Source of the DNA: Roseiarcus sp963709655
GTDB lineage: Bacteria > Pseudomonadota > Alphaproteobacteria > Rhizobiales > Beijerinckiaceae
NCBI GenBank assembly: GCA_963709655.1
Contig: CAVPXF010000059.1
Span: forward strand, 18,043 to 82,042
Reading direction: 5' to 3'
DNA length: 64,000 nucleotides
This document shows positions 18,207 through 26,920 of this stretch, in pieces. Below the pieces are notes generated by a model. The model searched no databases. It was not told the origin of the DNA and saw nothing but the letters and a program-made list of their open reading frames with translations. Each line of letters starts with the position of its first letter. Position 1 is the stretch's first letter. A program made the translations under genes and the position numbers.

Positions 18207-18440
18207 TCAGAACCCGAACAGGTCGCGCCGCAGCGCGTCCTCATACAGGCGCTTGCGGAAGATCACCTCCTTGTGGGCCTTGTGCTCGATCGCGTGGAAC
18301 TCTTCCCACTTGTCGAGCTCGGCGACCGAACGGTGCACGGAGGCCAACGCCTCCTCGGCGCGGATCGCCGTCACCTAATCGTCGACCGCCTTCTTGTAGT
18401 CGGCCTGTAGCTTGTCGAGTTCGGCCTCATCCGTCGCCAT
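18207..18440 (-). pseudogene. Small conserved hypothetical protein with in-frame amber codon
   Basis: A 77-codon frame starting ATDEAELDKLQADYKKAVDD after Met is cut at codon 22 by TAG (18375-18377). It then continues in the same frame as VTAIRAEEALASVHRSVAEL to YEDALRRDLFGF. From memory, related small charged helical proteins in Hyphomicrobiales have Trp at this point (a DDW-type sequence), so TGG to TAG is the simplest explanation. The rest of the frame is intact and starts with a normal ATG. Function unknown. Confidence 0.6.
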
Positions 18441-18569
18441 TCCTCGAGTCCCATGCCGTCGCATAACCGAGGCGCATGAAAGCCAGACGACAGATTAACC
18501 ATTTCGCGAAACAGGGGAAAGCGCCGGCCGATGCCTAGACCGAGATGAATTTAGATCCCACCGGCGGCC

Positions 18570-18690
18570 CTTCACCCGGCGGCCTTTGGCCGCCGCCCTC
18601 TCCCCGAGGGAGAGGGGGACGCGCGGCCCCGCTTCCCTTCCCCCTCGGGGGGAAGGTGGCCGGTTGAGCGGCCGGATGAGGGGATGCCGC
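18570..18690. repeat. Palindromic REP-like element
   Basis: Nested hairpins: GGCGGCCTTTGGCCGCC, CCCTCTCCCCGAGGGAGAGG and CCTTCCCCCTCGGGGGGAAGG, followed by GGTGGCCGGTTGAGCGGCC. It shares modules with the repeats at 18011 and 62577. It lies between the amber-interrupted small gene and the end of nadE and may also act in transcription termination. No gene occurs in 18441-18716. Confidence 0.6.
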
Positions 18691-18716
18691 GCGATCCGTC
18701 CAAAACTCATCTTGCT

Positions 18717-20459
18717 CTATTCCTCGAACCGCTCGCTCGTCCCCGCCTGCCCGCGCGGCGCGATCGACCCGTCCGGCGTCCGCGCCGGCGCGCCCGGGTC
18801 GCGAAACCGGTTGACGATCGGATAGCGCCGGTCGCGGCCGAAGTTCTTCGGGCCGACCTTCACGCCCGGCGGCGATTGGCGGCGCTTGTATTCGGCGAGA
18901 TAGAGGAGCTTTTCGATCCTCTTCACCGTCTCCGGGTCGTAGCCTTCGGCGACGATGTCGGCGACGCGCATCTCCTTCTCGACCAGCCCGTGCAGAATGC
19001 CGTCCAGAATCGGATAGGGCGGCAGAGAATCCTCGTCCTTCTGGTTCTCGCGCAGTTCCGCGCTCGGCGGCTTGGTGAGGATGTTCTCGGGGATCACCTC
19101 GCCGTCCGGCCCGAACGCGCCGACCGGCTTCCAGCGGTTGCGCAAGGCGCCGAGCCGGAACACCTCCATCTTGTAGAGGTCCTTGATCGGATTGAAGCCG
19201 CCGTTCATGTCGCCATAAAGCGTGGCGTAGCCGACCGACATTTCCGACTTGTTGCCCGTGGTCACCACCATCGCGCCCGACTTGTTGGAAATCGCCATCA
19301 GGATAAGCCCACGGGCGCGGCTCTGGATGTTCTCCTCGGTGATGTCGCGGGGCTTGCCGGCGAACATCGGCGACAGCGCGTGCTCGACCCCCTCGACCGG
19401 CCCGGCGATCGGCACGATGTCGTAGCGAATGCCGAGCGCCTCGGCGCAGGCGGCGGCGTCGGCGAGCGATTCGTTGGAGGTGAAGCGGTAGGGGAGCATC
19501 ACCGCATGGACGCGCGCCGCGCCCAGCGCGTCGACGGCCATGGCCGCGCAGAGCGCCGAATCGACGCCGCCCGAAAGCCCGAGCACCACCCCGGGAAAGC
19601 GGTTGTTGTCGACATAGTCGCGCAGGCCCAAAACACAGGCGGAATAGTCGGCTTCGTCGCCCTCCTCGACCACCTCCTTCGGTCCCTCGACACAGGTCCA
19701 GCCCTTGCCGCCCCTCTCCCACACGGTGCGCGCGACCGCGGCTCTGAAGGCGGGCAGCTGCACGGCAAGGCTGCGGTCGGGGTTGAGGGCGAAGGAGGCG
19801 CCTTCGAAGATGACCTCGTCCTGACCGCCGACCATGTTGAGATAGATCAACGGCAGGCCGCTCTCGACCACCCGGTTGACCGCGACATTCTGGCGGATGG
19901 CGAGCTTGTCGCGCTCGTAAGGGCTCGCGTTGGGGACAAGCAGGATTTCGCCGCCGGTCTCGAGGATGCACTCCACCGGGTCCGGGCCCCAGATGTCCTC
20001 GCAGATCGGCGTGCCGATCCTGACGCCGCGGAACACGATCGGCCCTGGCGACGGCCCCGGGACGAAGACGCGCTTCTCGTCGAACACGCCGTAATTGGGC
20101 AGGTCGACCTTGAACCGCACCGCTTCGATCCGGCCGCGGTCGAGGAGCGCGATGGCGTTGTGCAAATGGCCGTTCTCGACCCAGGGCAGGCCGACCAGCA
20201 CCGCCGGGCCGCCGTCCGCGGTCTCGCGCGCGAGCGCCTCGCAGGCCGTCCGGCAGGCCTCCTGGAAGGCCGGCTTCAGCACCAGGTCCTCGGGCGGATA
20301 GCCGGCCAGAAAGAGTTCCGGCGTCATGACGAGGTCCGCCCCGAACCCAGCGGCTTCGGCGCGCGCCTTTCTCAGCCGCTCCGCATTGCCGGCGATGTCG
20401 CCGACGATGCAGGGAACCTGGGCGAGCGCGATGACGAGACGATCGAGGAGCGCGGACAT
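18717..20459 (-). CDS. nadE: Glutamine-dependent NAD+ synthetase
   Basis: Converts deamido-NAD to NAD using glutamine amide nitrogen. Of 580 residues the first part is a nitrilase-type glutaminase domain with Glu in MTPELFLAGYPPED, Lys in RFKVDLPNYG and Cys in GTPICEDIWGPD. The second is the ATP-pyrophosphatase synthetase domain with LGLSGGVDSALCAA and GNKSEMSVGYATLYGDMNGG. The start at 20459 is chosen over the long upstream open frame because the glutaminase domain begins there. It stands alone downstream of the stress-response kinase gene. Confidence 0.95.
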   Translation of the reverse strand: MSALLDRLVIALAQVPCIVGDIAGNAERLRKARAEAAGFGADLVMTPELFLAGYPPEDLVLKPAFQEACRTACEALARETADGGPAVLVGLPWVENGHLHNAIALLDRGRIEAVRFKVDLPNYGVFDEKRVFVPGPSPGPIVFRGVRIGTPICEDIWGPDPVECILETGGEILLVPNASPYERDKLAIRQNVAVNRVVESGLPLIYLNMVGGQDEVIFEGASFALNPDRSLAVQLPAFRAAVARTVWERGGKGWTCVEGPKEVVEEGDEADYSACVLGLRDYVDNNRFPGVVLGLSGGVDSALCAAMAVDALGAARVHAVMLPYRFTSNESLADAAACAEALGIRYDIVPIAGPVEGVEHALSPMFAGKPRDITEENIQSRARGLILMAISNKSGAMVVTTGNKSEMSVGYATLYGDMNGGFNPIKDLYKMEVFRLGALRNRWKPVGAFGPDGEVIPENILTKPPSAELRENQKDEDSLPPYPILDGILHGLVEKEMRVADIVAEGYDPETVKRIEKLLYLAEYKRRQSPPGVKVGPKNFGRDRRYPIVNRFRDPGAPARTPDGSIAPRGQAGTSERFEE

Positions 20460-20599
20460 GCTCGCATCTTTGCCCGACCGGCGAGGTGGAGGCAATCGCC
20501 CCCGCCTCGCCCCATGTCGCGGGGCGCGGACGGCCGTGTCGATGCGCGGGAAGCGGCCGGCGCGCGACGCCGCCATCATCCTGGCGTCGCCTTCCGATA

Positions 20600-22177
20600 T
20601 CAGGGCGCGAAGCGCCAGGCCAGAATATCGTCGGTCGCCCGCGCGTCGGTTGCGCCAAGCTGTCCGGCGAGGCCGATCAGGATCTTCTCCGGCGGCTGGT
20701 TGTCGACGGGCGCGACGTCGGCTTTGACGATCAGTTCGATCCGGCCTTCGTCGGTCGGAAAGAGGCGAACCGCGATGGTGGTCGTCTTGGCGGCTTCGAT
20801 TCCGGCGATGATCGCCTCCACCATGCCGAGGCCCAGCGGGATCGCCCGATCGACATCGAGTTCGCCCTCCCATTCGATGTCCGCCGTCGCGGTCTGGTAA
20901 GGCCGCCGCAGGCTGGTGAAGAGAGCGCTTGCGACTTCCTCGAGAAACGGCTTGACCAGCACCGGGCGCATCCCGCCCGGAGTGAGGGCCATGCGGTAGG
21001 CCACGGAGAGCACCGAGACGCTTCCCGATATGCGGGTCAAGGCGACGGAGTCGGCGCGCCTCTCCATGCGACGGATCAGCGCGACGTAGCTCTGGATGAC
21101 CTGAAGGCTGTTTTTGACGCGATGATGCATCTCCTGCATCAGGGCGCGGTTCTCGGCGAGCGAGGTCTGCAGCGCGACCTGCCGCTGCGTCACGTGCTCG
21201 GCCATGGCGTTGAACGCGTGTGCGACGCTCCTGAGTTCGTCCGGCATTCCTGCATTGACCGGGGCGGACGCGGAGCTGTTCGGATCGCCGCTCCGCTTGC
21301 GCGCGGCGGCTTCGATGCCCTTGATCCACCGCACCACGTCGCGCTGGATGGAGCTGGCGTAGGCGAAGCTGAGGAGGGCAAGCAGCGCAAGGGGCGCGAG
21401 ACAGATCGCGACGAGCCGTCGCCACGCCCCGACGAGCCGCCGGTCGTCGAATCGGATCAGAATCGAAAAGTGGGGCCCAAAGGGCGGCGTCAACACGAAG
21501 GCGCCGAGACGCCCGCTCCGGTCGCGTCCGACCCAGCTCTTCCCCTCGGCGGCGGAGGGTATAGGCTGCGGTAGCCAGGCGCTCGAATCCTCATGGAGAG
21601 ACTGCGAAACAAGCGTCGCGCCGTTCGCGATCAGAGCCAGATGGGTCTCGCCGAGCGTGTCGAGCGCCTCGAGCCTCGAACTGAGGGCGTCCGCCTTGAG
21701 AACGAGGACGCCGCTTGGTTCCGGCCCGGACGTTGCGGCCGCGCCGGCGGTTGCAATCCAAAGCCGGTCGTCGACGAGGGCCAAGCGAAATTCCGCGTTC
21801 GGTTTGGAGCCCGGCGCGTTCGCTGGAAGTTGCGAGAGGTCAATCGACTTGCCGGCGGCGCAGGCCTCGCCGGACGCATCGACGAAGCGGACCGCCGCGT
21901 AATCGGCGTTGCGCCGAAGGAAGGACCCGGCAAGCTCCGCGCACGGGCCGGCGCCGAGGAAGGCGGCGGCCGCGGCCTGATCGGAGAGGGCGCCCCCGAC
22001 GGTGTCGAGCCAGGCGCGCATGACTTGGGCGCGCCCGTTCGCGGCCGTCGCCTGGACCTCGCGGACGTCGCGCTCCTCCGCTGCGTAGCCCGAGTACGCG
22101 ATCAGGACGATACCGGCCGCCACGGGAATGACGATGAGCAACATCACCCCGAGCAGCCGCGCTCTCACCGTCTTCAT
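20600..22177 (-). CDS. HWE/HisKA2-type sensor kinase, PhyK-like
   Basis: Membrane sensor kinase (525 residues) with two transmembrane helices (about 7-27 and 263-285) bracketing a periplasmic domain. A HAMP-like linker follows, then the H-box EMHHRVKNSLQVIQSYV typical of the HisKA_2/HWE class. The C-terminal ATPase part is divergent: the usual N- and G-boxes are weak (LGLGMVEAIIAGIE), so ATP binding may be unusual. The gene starts 26 bp after ecfG on the same strand. HWE kinases in this position (PhyK/PakF-like) phosphorylate PhyR to trigger the general stress response. Confidence 0.8.
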   Translation of the reverse strand: MKTVRARLLGVMLLIVIPVAAGIVLIAYSGYAAEERDVREVQATAANGRAQVMRAWLDTVGGALSDQAAAAAFLGAGPCAELAGSFLRRNADYAAVRFVDASGEACAAGKSIDLSQLPANAPGSKPNAEFRLALVDDRLWIATAGAAATSGPEPSGVLVLKADALSSRLEALDTLGETHLALIANGATLVSQSLHEDSSAWLPQPIPSAAEGKSWVGRDRSGRLGAFVLTPPFGPHFSILIRFDDRRLVGAWRRLVAICLAPLALLALLSFAYASSIQRDVVRWIKGIEAAARKRSGDPNSSASAPVNAGMPDELRSVAHAFNAMAEHVTQRQVALQTSLAENRALMQEMHHRVKNSLQVIQSYVALIRRMERRADSVALTRISGSVSVLSVAYRMALTPGGMRPVLVKPFLEEVASALFTSLRRPYQTATADIEWEGELDVDRAIPLGLGMVEAIIAGIEAAKTTTIAVRLFPTDEGRIELIVKADVAPVDNQPPEKILIGLAGQLGATDARATDDILAWRFAP

Positions 22178-22203
22178 GGCGCAGACGCTCGCACGCTTCG
22201 TTC

Positions 22204-22803
22204 CTAGACATCCGGGTTCTTGACCACCGCCTGAAACGCGCGGCCCGGACCGAGATCGGCGGCTTCGGTAATGCCCAGCACATCGGCGAGCCTCGCGCGG
22301 GCGCGATTGAGCCGGCTCTTCACCGTTCCGACGGCGACCCCGCAGATTTCCGCCGCCTCCTCGTAGGAAAATCCGGACGCGCCGACCATCAAGAGAACGT
22401 CGCGATGTTCCGGCGGGAGTTTGGCCAGCGCCGCCTGGAAATCGGCGATATCGAGCGCCCCCTCCTGGTTGGGAGGGGTCGCCAGACGTCCCGAATAGAC
22501 GCCATCGGTGTCCTGGACCTCCCGGCCGCGGCGGCGATACAGCGAATAATAGGTGTTGCGCAGGATTGTGAACAGCCAAGCGCGCATGTTGGTGCCGGGC
22601 GTGAAGCTCTCCGAGCTGCTCCACGCCTTGAGAAGCGTCTCCTGCAGGAGATCGTCGGCCTGATGAAATGAGCCGGCAAGCGACACCGCGAACGCGCGCA
22701 AACCCGGCATTTCCCGGATCAACGCCTCGCGGAAGGCCGCATTCGGCGTGGGAGCTGCATTCGGCGAGGAGGCCAGCATCGGACCGCCGGGCTCAGGTTT
22801 CAT
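22204..22803 (-). CDS. ecfG: ECF sigma factor EcfG (general stress response)
   Basis: Alternative sigma factor of the ECF15 group that drives the alphaproteobacterial general stress regulon. In 199 residues, region 2 shows HQADDLLQETLLKAW and RAWLFTILRNTYYSLYRR. Region 4 shows LPPEHRDVLLMVGASGFSYE and GTVKSRLNRAR. I chose the ATG at 22803, which overlaps the nepR stop by 11 bp, so anti-sigma and sigma factors are translationally coupled. Promoters matching its known GGAAC/CGTT consensus occur at several genes within 4 kb. Confidence 0.93.
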   Translation of the reverse strand: MKPEPGGPMLASSPNAAPTPNAAFREALIREMPGLRAFAVSLAGSFHQADDLLQETLLKAWSSSESFTPGTNMRAWLFTILRNTYYSLYRRRGREVQDTDGVYSGRLATPPNQEGALDIADFQAALAKLPPEHRDVLLMVGASGFSYEEAAEICGVAVGTVKSRLNRARARLADVLGITEAADLGPGRAFQAVVKNPDV

Positions 22804-23017
22804 TTCGGCGCTCCCGCGCCTCAAGCTCGGCCAGCAGCACCAAAAAGCGATCCGGCAGTGGAAGCTCGGCGATCGCCCGGAAATGACACTGAAGCGCCTT
22901 GGATATCGCGTCGACAACGATCTGGCTCACTTCGGGCCCCGGGCCCCGATCGTCGTCGTGGAACTCTTTGTCGCGCGACTGCGTCGGATCATTCGGCTCT
23001 CGCGGATCTTCAATCAT
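22793..23017 (-). CDS. nepR: Anti-sigma factor NepR
   Basis: Small protein (74 residues) that sequesters EcfG and is pulled off by phosphorylated PhyR. The helical core reads VDAISKALQCHFRAIAE then LPLPDRFLVLLAELEARE, the NepR signature (canonical D-A-I-...-P-x-P-D-R-F-x-x-L-L-x-x-L). The acidic, disordered N-terminus is also typical. The ATG at 23017 gives the usual length. It is the first gene of the nepR-ecfG-kinase operon and has its own EcfG-type promoter about 75 bp upstream. Confidence 0.9.
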   Translation of the reverse strand: MIEDPREPNDPTQSRDKEFHDDDRGPGPEVSQIVVDAISKALQCHFRAIAELPLPDRFLVLLAELEARERRNET

Positions 23018-23090
23018 CAACCGGTCTCGAATTACGCGATGCGCCCGCGCCGGAAATCGCGCGCGGGCCAATCCCCGAACATCACAGCAT

Positions 23091-23115
23091 AACACCAATC
23101 CGCCCGAATAGTTCC
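23091..23115 (-). promoter_or_regulatory. EcfG-type promoter of nepR-ecfG
   Basis: On the minus strand GGAAC (23115-23111), 16 bp, then TGTT (23094-23091), close to the GGAAC-N16/17-CGTT consensus. It lies about 75 bp before the nepR start and would give the autoregulation usual for this locus. Confidence 0.65.
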
Positions 23116-23186
23116 CTGTCGGGAAAACCAGAAATATCGAATCGCGCCGGGCATGCGAAATCAGATCTCGGCGGGTTGGATCGCTC

Positions 23187-23561
23187 TCAGCGGGGCCTCG
23201 AGTTTCGGGATGCGCGCTGCGCCAAAAGAGCGCCGATAAGGTTTCGAAAGGTCTCGAACTCGAACGGCTTTGGCAGCAGAAGAGCGTCCCGGAATTCCGG
23301 GGCGAGGGCGTCGCGGCCATGACCGCTCGCAAAGGCAAAAGGAATGGCAAGCGCGCGAAGGCGGCCGGCGACCGGATAGCTATCGTACGTTCCAAGGGTC
23401 AGGTCGAGGATCGCCGCGTCGGGAGGATCGCGCTCGGTGAGAGCCAGCGCGCCGTCGAGGTCGTAGGCGGGGCCGACGACGGCGTGCCCCAATTCGCTCA
23501 GCCACTCTTCCGCCATCATGGCGATCAGCGGCTCGTCATCGACGATCAGAATGCGCGCCAT
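23187..23561 (-). CDS. Single-domain response regulator
   Basis: A 124-residue receiver domain without output domain: acidic pocket IVDDEPLIAMMAEEW, phospho-acceptor Asp in DAAILDLTLGTYDSYP, switch residues in FAFASGHGRD and Lys in LLPKPFEF. Single-domain regulators of this kind modulate the PhyR pathway (SdrG/MrrA-like) or receive phosphate from hybrid kinases. It lies 170 bp upstream of nepR on the same strand and is divergent from a CHASE3 hybrid kinase, so a role in the stress phosphorelay is likely but inferred. The AAAGGAAC before its ATG is a ribosome site, not a promoter. Confidence 0.82.
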   Translation of the reverse strand: MARILIVDDEPLIAMMAEEWLSELGHAVVGPAYDLDGALALTERDPPDAAILDLTLGTYDSYPVAGRLRALAIPFAFASGHGRDALAPEFRDALLLPKPFEFETFRNLIGALLAQRASRNSRPR

Positions 23562-23629
23562 GTCGTGTTCCTTTCATGAGCGCGCGTTTCGGCTCGACGG
23601 CTGTCGCAGCGCCGCTGTAGACAATCTGG

Positions 23630-25553
23630 ATGACCGCGTCCTTTTTCGCGCGCTTGACCGATTCGATCAACGCTCTGTGGACCGATCGGCCCCGCCGCAC
23701 CGGGCTCGTCCTGACCGTCAGCAGCGCCGGTCTGCTCATGCTCGCCGCGGTGCTCGCGACCGTTTTGACCTTCCGGGTCGACGAGGCGACGGACTGGGTC
23801 GAGCACACCTACAAAGTCCGCGAAGTCGCCGGGCAAGCAATGCAGAACCTTCAGGACGCAGAGATCGCGCTCCGCGACCACATCCTGAGCCCGTCTCCCG
23901 AATCGCTCGCCGCCTATCGCGACGCCAGGCGGCCGCTGTTCGACAGCCTCGGCGAGGCCCGCCGCCTCGCGGGCGACAATCCTGCGCAAGTCGATCGGAT
24001 CGACGAGATCGATCGCCTCGTCGAGGCCTATCTTGCGAGTTCTCGACCGCGCCGCGACGATGACGGGCCCCGAGCCGGCGACGGCTGTGGCGTTGCTTTC
24101 ACGGGGCGAAGGCAAGGCGCTGCGCGAGCGGATCGGCGCGCTGTTCTTCGATTTCGAGGTCGTGGAGGCCAAGCTTCTGCGCGAGCGCCACTCCAACGCC
24201 CAAAAACTCGAGACGCTCCTGCTCGGGCTCACGCTCCTGAGCCTCGCCCTCGCCATGGTCGGCTCGACGGCCGTGGTGGCGACGAGCTGGTCCTACATCC
24301 AGCAGCTGCGCGCGCAATCGGACGCGCTGAAAGCCGAGGCGGCGAGCCGGCTGGAGGCCGAATCGAGGCTGTTGCAGACGCAAAAGCTCGAGCTCGTCGG
24401 CCAGCTCACCGCAGGCGTCGCGCATGATTTCAACAACCTGCTCACGATCGTGATCGGCAATCTGGACACGATGAGGCGGAGAATCGACTCCGGAACCGCG
24501 GCCGACCTCAGCCTGCTGGCGCGGCCGGTGGAGACGGCGGCCGAGGGGGCGCGACGGGCTGCGGCGCTGACCCAGAAGCTGCTTGCCTTCGCCCGCCAGC
24601 AGCCGCTCGCGCCGACCCGGCTCGACATCAACCGGGCGGTCGCCAACATGTCGGACGTGCTGATCCGCACGGTCGGCGAGTTGATCAAGATCGAGACCGT
24701 GCTCGCCGCCGGGCTGTGGCCGGCGTTCGCCGACCCGAGCCATCTCGACAATGCGATCGTCAATCTCGTGGTGAATGCGCGCGACGCGATGCCGGACGGC
24801 GGCCGGGTCACCATCGAAACCGCCAACGCGTCACTCGACGAGGACTATGTGGCGCAGTTCGGGGACGTTGCGCCGGGACAATACGTGCTCCTGTCGGTGA
24901 GCGACACCGGACCCGGCATTCCTCCCGAGGTCCTGGCGCGCGTCTTCGAGCCGTTCTTCACGACGAAGGATGTCGGCAAGGGCACCGGACTTGGGCTCGC
25001 CACGATCCACGGTTTCGTCAAGCAGTCCAAGGGGCACATCCGTATCTACAGTGAGCCCGGCCAAGGCGCGACGGTCAAGATCTACCTGCCGCGGCTGACA
25101 GACGCGTCCCTCGTCGCTGCGGCGCCGGAGATCCGGGAGCCGTGGGAAGACGGGGCCCCGAACGCCCAGACTGGCGAAGTGGTGCTGTTGGTCGAGGACG
25201 ACGACGGCGTGCGCGAGTTTGCGCGAACGGCGCTCGAGAGCCTCGGCTTCAGAGTGATCGCCGGAAGCGACGGCGTGGAGGGGCTCGCCCTCCTGAGCCA
25301 GGCGGAGCGTGTGGACGTCCTTTTTACCGATGTCGTTCTCCCGGGCGGAATGAATGGCCGTAAGCTCGCCGACGAAGCGCTGCGGCTGAAGCCTCGCCTC
25401 GCCGTCCTCTTCACCACCGGCTACACGCGCAACGCCATCGTCCACGACGGCCGGCTCGACCCCGACGTGCAGCTCATCTCCAAACCCTACACGCGCGCTC
25501 TCCTCGCCCGGTCTCTCCGCCGGGTCCTTGACGAGACCCGGCGGAGATCCTGA
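23630..25553 (+). CDS. CHASE3-domain hybrid histidine kinase (frame interrupted)
   Basis: Membrane hybrid kinase of about 640 residues once a single-base shift near 24038 is repaired. Part one (23630 to about 24038): TM1 near residues 24-46 and a CHASE3-type periplasmic helical domain. Part two: the rest of CHASE3, TM2 (LLLGLTLLSLALAMVGSTAV), H-box VAHDFNNLLTIVIGNLDTM, HATPase with VVNARDAMPDGG and GLGLATIHGFVKQ, and a receiver domain with VLLVEDDDGV, phospho-Asp in VLFTDVVLPGG and Lys in ISKPY. One extra base in GCGAGTTCTCGAC explains the shift. It is divergent from the single-domain regulator and probably feeds phosphate to it. Confidence 0.78.
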
Positions 25554-25583
25554 CGAGATCCCACCTCAGAGGGCCCGGACGCT

Positions 25584-25940
25584 TCAGCCCCGGCTGACGA
25601 AGCCGAGCACGCTTCCGACCGCGACGGAGACAGCGACCGCGCGCACGGGCCGACGGCGGACGAGTTCGCGAAAGCGCTCTTCGAGCGCGTCCCACGCATC
25701 GCCTACCGTCGCAGTCAAATCCGCGGCGTCGGCGCCGCGGCTTTTCATCGAATCCGACACCTGTCCCGAAAGGTCGGCGGCCCGATTCCCGATGTCTCGC
25801 GACAGCGCCCCGCCGTCCGTCTGAGCCTTGTCTCTGAGTTTCGCGGCGCTGTCGGCCACTTTCGCGGCGCTGTCGGCGGCGTTTCCGACCGCGGTGGCGA
25901 CCTTCTGCTTCACGGCGTCCATCTGGTCTTGATAGGCCAT
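25584..25940 (-). CDS. DUF883-type (ElaB/YqjD-like) membrane-anchored protein
   Basis: A 118-residue protein, helical and alanine/aspartate-rich, with a predicted C-terminal membrane anchor (RAVAVSVAVGSVLGFVSRG after RRRP). This matches the ElaB/YqjD/DUF883 pattern of stationary-phase, inner-membrane proteins reported in E. coli to bind ribosomes. It carries a near-perfect EcfG promoter 29-54 bp upstream, consistent with stress induction. It converges on the hybrid kinase. Confidence 0.72.
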   Translation of the reverse strand: MAYQDQMDAVKQKVATAVGNAADSAAKVADSAAKLRDKAQTDGGALSRDIGNRAADLSGQVSDSMKSRGADAADLTATVGDAWDALEERFRELVRRRPVRAVAVSVAVGSVLGFVSRG

Positions 25941-25968
25941 TGGTCAGTCCTCCTCCATGAAGGTGCGA

Positions 25969-25994
25969 AACGCGTGTCCGCGCGCGGTTGTTCC
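25969..25994 (-). promoter_or_regulatory. EcfG-type promoter of DUF883 gene
   Basis: Minus strand GGAAC (25994-25990), 17 bp, CGTT (25972-25969): an exact match to the EcfG consensus, about 30 bp before the ATG at 25940. It is divergent from the promoter at 26053. Confidence 0.75.
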
Positions 25995-26052
25995 CTTGGC
26001 GTCGCACACGATAGCGAGCAGGCCCGCGTCGCCCAAGAAGCCGCCCTCTCCA

Positions 26053-26077
26053 GGAACATTTGCGACGGGCGAACGTT
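26053..26077 (+). promoter_or_regulatory. EcfG-type promoter of glycine-zipper gene
   Basis: Plus strand GGAAC (26053-26057), 16 bp, CGTT (26074-26077): an exact consensus match, about 52 bp before the ATG at 26130. Confidence 0.75.
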
Positions 26078-26129
26078 CCGATGGCCAGGGTCGGGGTGGT
26101 TTCCGGTTAAAAAATCTCGGAGGTCGAAC

Positions 26130-26492
26130 ATGAAATCGATTGTTTTGGCGGTCATCGCCGCGACGTGCGCCGCGCCTGTAGTCACAGCTTACGCCGACGA
26201 GAGACCCGTTGGGGCTGTCGGAGGCGCGCTCGGAGGCGCGGCCGTGGGAACGGTCGTCGGCGGCCCTGTCGGCACAGTCGTCGGCGCGGGCATCGGCGCC
26301 CTTGTCGGCTCGTCGCTGCCTTCGCAGCCGTCGGTCGTTTACCAGCAGCCGGTCGTGGTGGGCCAACCGTTGCCCCCTTCCTACACCTACTACGCGGTCC
26401 CGCAGTATCCGGACTACGAGTACATCATCCTCAACAATCAAAGGGTGATTGTCGACCGGCGCACCCATCGGATCGTGCGCGTCATTCCATAA
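26130..26492 (+). CDS. Exported glycine-zipper protein with DUF1236-like C-terminus
   Basis: A 120-residue protein with a signal peptide (about 1-22, ending VTAYA). A Gly/Ala/Val zipper (GGALGGAAVGTVVGGPVGTV) could form a membrane hairpin. A Pro/Tyr-rich segment follows, and the C-terminus NNQRVIVDRRTHRIVRVIP resembles the DUF1236 end. The start has a CGGAGG ribosome site. The exact EcfG promoter upstream and the terminator at 26521 define a single-gene stress-induced unit. Probably an envelope stress protein; biochemical role unknown. Confidence 0.8.
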   Translation: MKSIVLAVIAATCAAPVVTAYADERPVGAVGGALGGAAVGTVVGGPVGTVVGAGIGALVGSSLPSQPSVVYQQPVVVGQPLPPSYTYYAVPQYPDYEYIILNNQRVIVDRRTHRIVRVIP

Positions 26493-26520
26493 CCGTTTCG
26501 CGCAATAGATCGCCTTTGAA

Positions 26521-26547
26521 CGCCCGGACCTCCGTCCGGGCGTTTTT
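26521..26547 (+). terminator. Rho-independent terminator
   Basis: A 9-bp perfect stem CGCCCGGAC / GTCCGGGCG with loop CTCC followed by five T. It lies 28 bp after the glycine-zipper gene and before the next EcfG promoter. Confidence 0.85.
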
Positions 26548-26561
26548 CCTGATCTCGCGTT

Positions 26562-26587
26562 GGAACGCCGAAGGGGCGGCGCGCGTT
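26562..26587 (+). promoter_or_regulatory. EcfG-type promoter of small membrane protein gene
   Basis: GGAAC (26562-26566), 17 bp, CGTT (26584-26587), an exact consensus match placed directly between a terminator and the ATG at 26624. Confidence 0.72.
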
Positions 26588-26623
26588 GGAGCGACGGGTC
26601 CATCGTTCAAGCGGAGACCTTTC

Positions 26624-26899
26624 ATGCCGAGCGCGCCTCGTTTTGATTCCCGCCGGAGCGTGTCGGTCGCGGCGTCCTCGCAGCACGACGATCAGCGTCA
26701 CGCGCTGTTGTGGTTCGCCGCCTTCCTGCTGCTTTCGACCGCGCTGGCAGCCGCGGAGATCCGGTCGGAAGCGCTGACGCTCGGCGCCGTCTCCCAACCC
26801 CTCGAAGCCGCCAGCGCGATACCGCCGAACCTTGTTGTGACCTCGCGGTCGACCTCCGACCCTGCGCCGGTCGGGGCCTTCGGTTTCGACAAGGACTGA
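26624..26899 (+). CDS. Small single-pass membrane protein, putative stress regulon member
   Basis: A 91-residue frame: about 27 polar N-terminal residues, one hydrophobic helix (ALLWFAAFLLLSTALAAAEI), then a Ser/Pro-rich tail. It could be bitopic or an exported protein with a long signal anchor. No family recognised. Support for its reality comes from context: an exact EcfG promoter 37 bp upstream, a GGAG ribosome site at good spacing and a terminator isolating it from the previous gene. Confidence 0.55.
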   Translation: MPSAPRFDSRRSVSVAASSQHDDQRHALLWFAAFLLLSTALAAAEIRSEALTLGAVSQPLEAASAIPPNLVVTSRSTSDPAPVGAFGFDKD

Positions 26900-26920
26900 C
26901 GACCGAAATCGGCGCGCCGC

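Noticed and set aside
18684..20900. 738-codon open frame antisense to nadE
   Set aside because: It runs exactly opposite a conserved enzyme and has low-complexity composition with no motif; typical high-GC shadow.
22178..22624. Longer N-terminus of the HWE kinase reaching into ecfG
   Set aside because: The extension is the out-of-frame reading of the sigma factor gene; the ATG at 22177 opens directly into the first membrane helix.
23560..23580. GGAAC just before the single-domain regulator as a promoter element
   Set aside because: It lies within 5-12 bp of the ATG and reads as the ribosome site AAAGGAAC.
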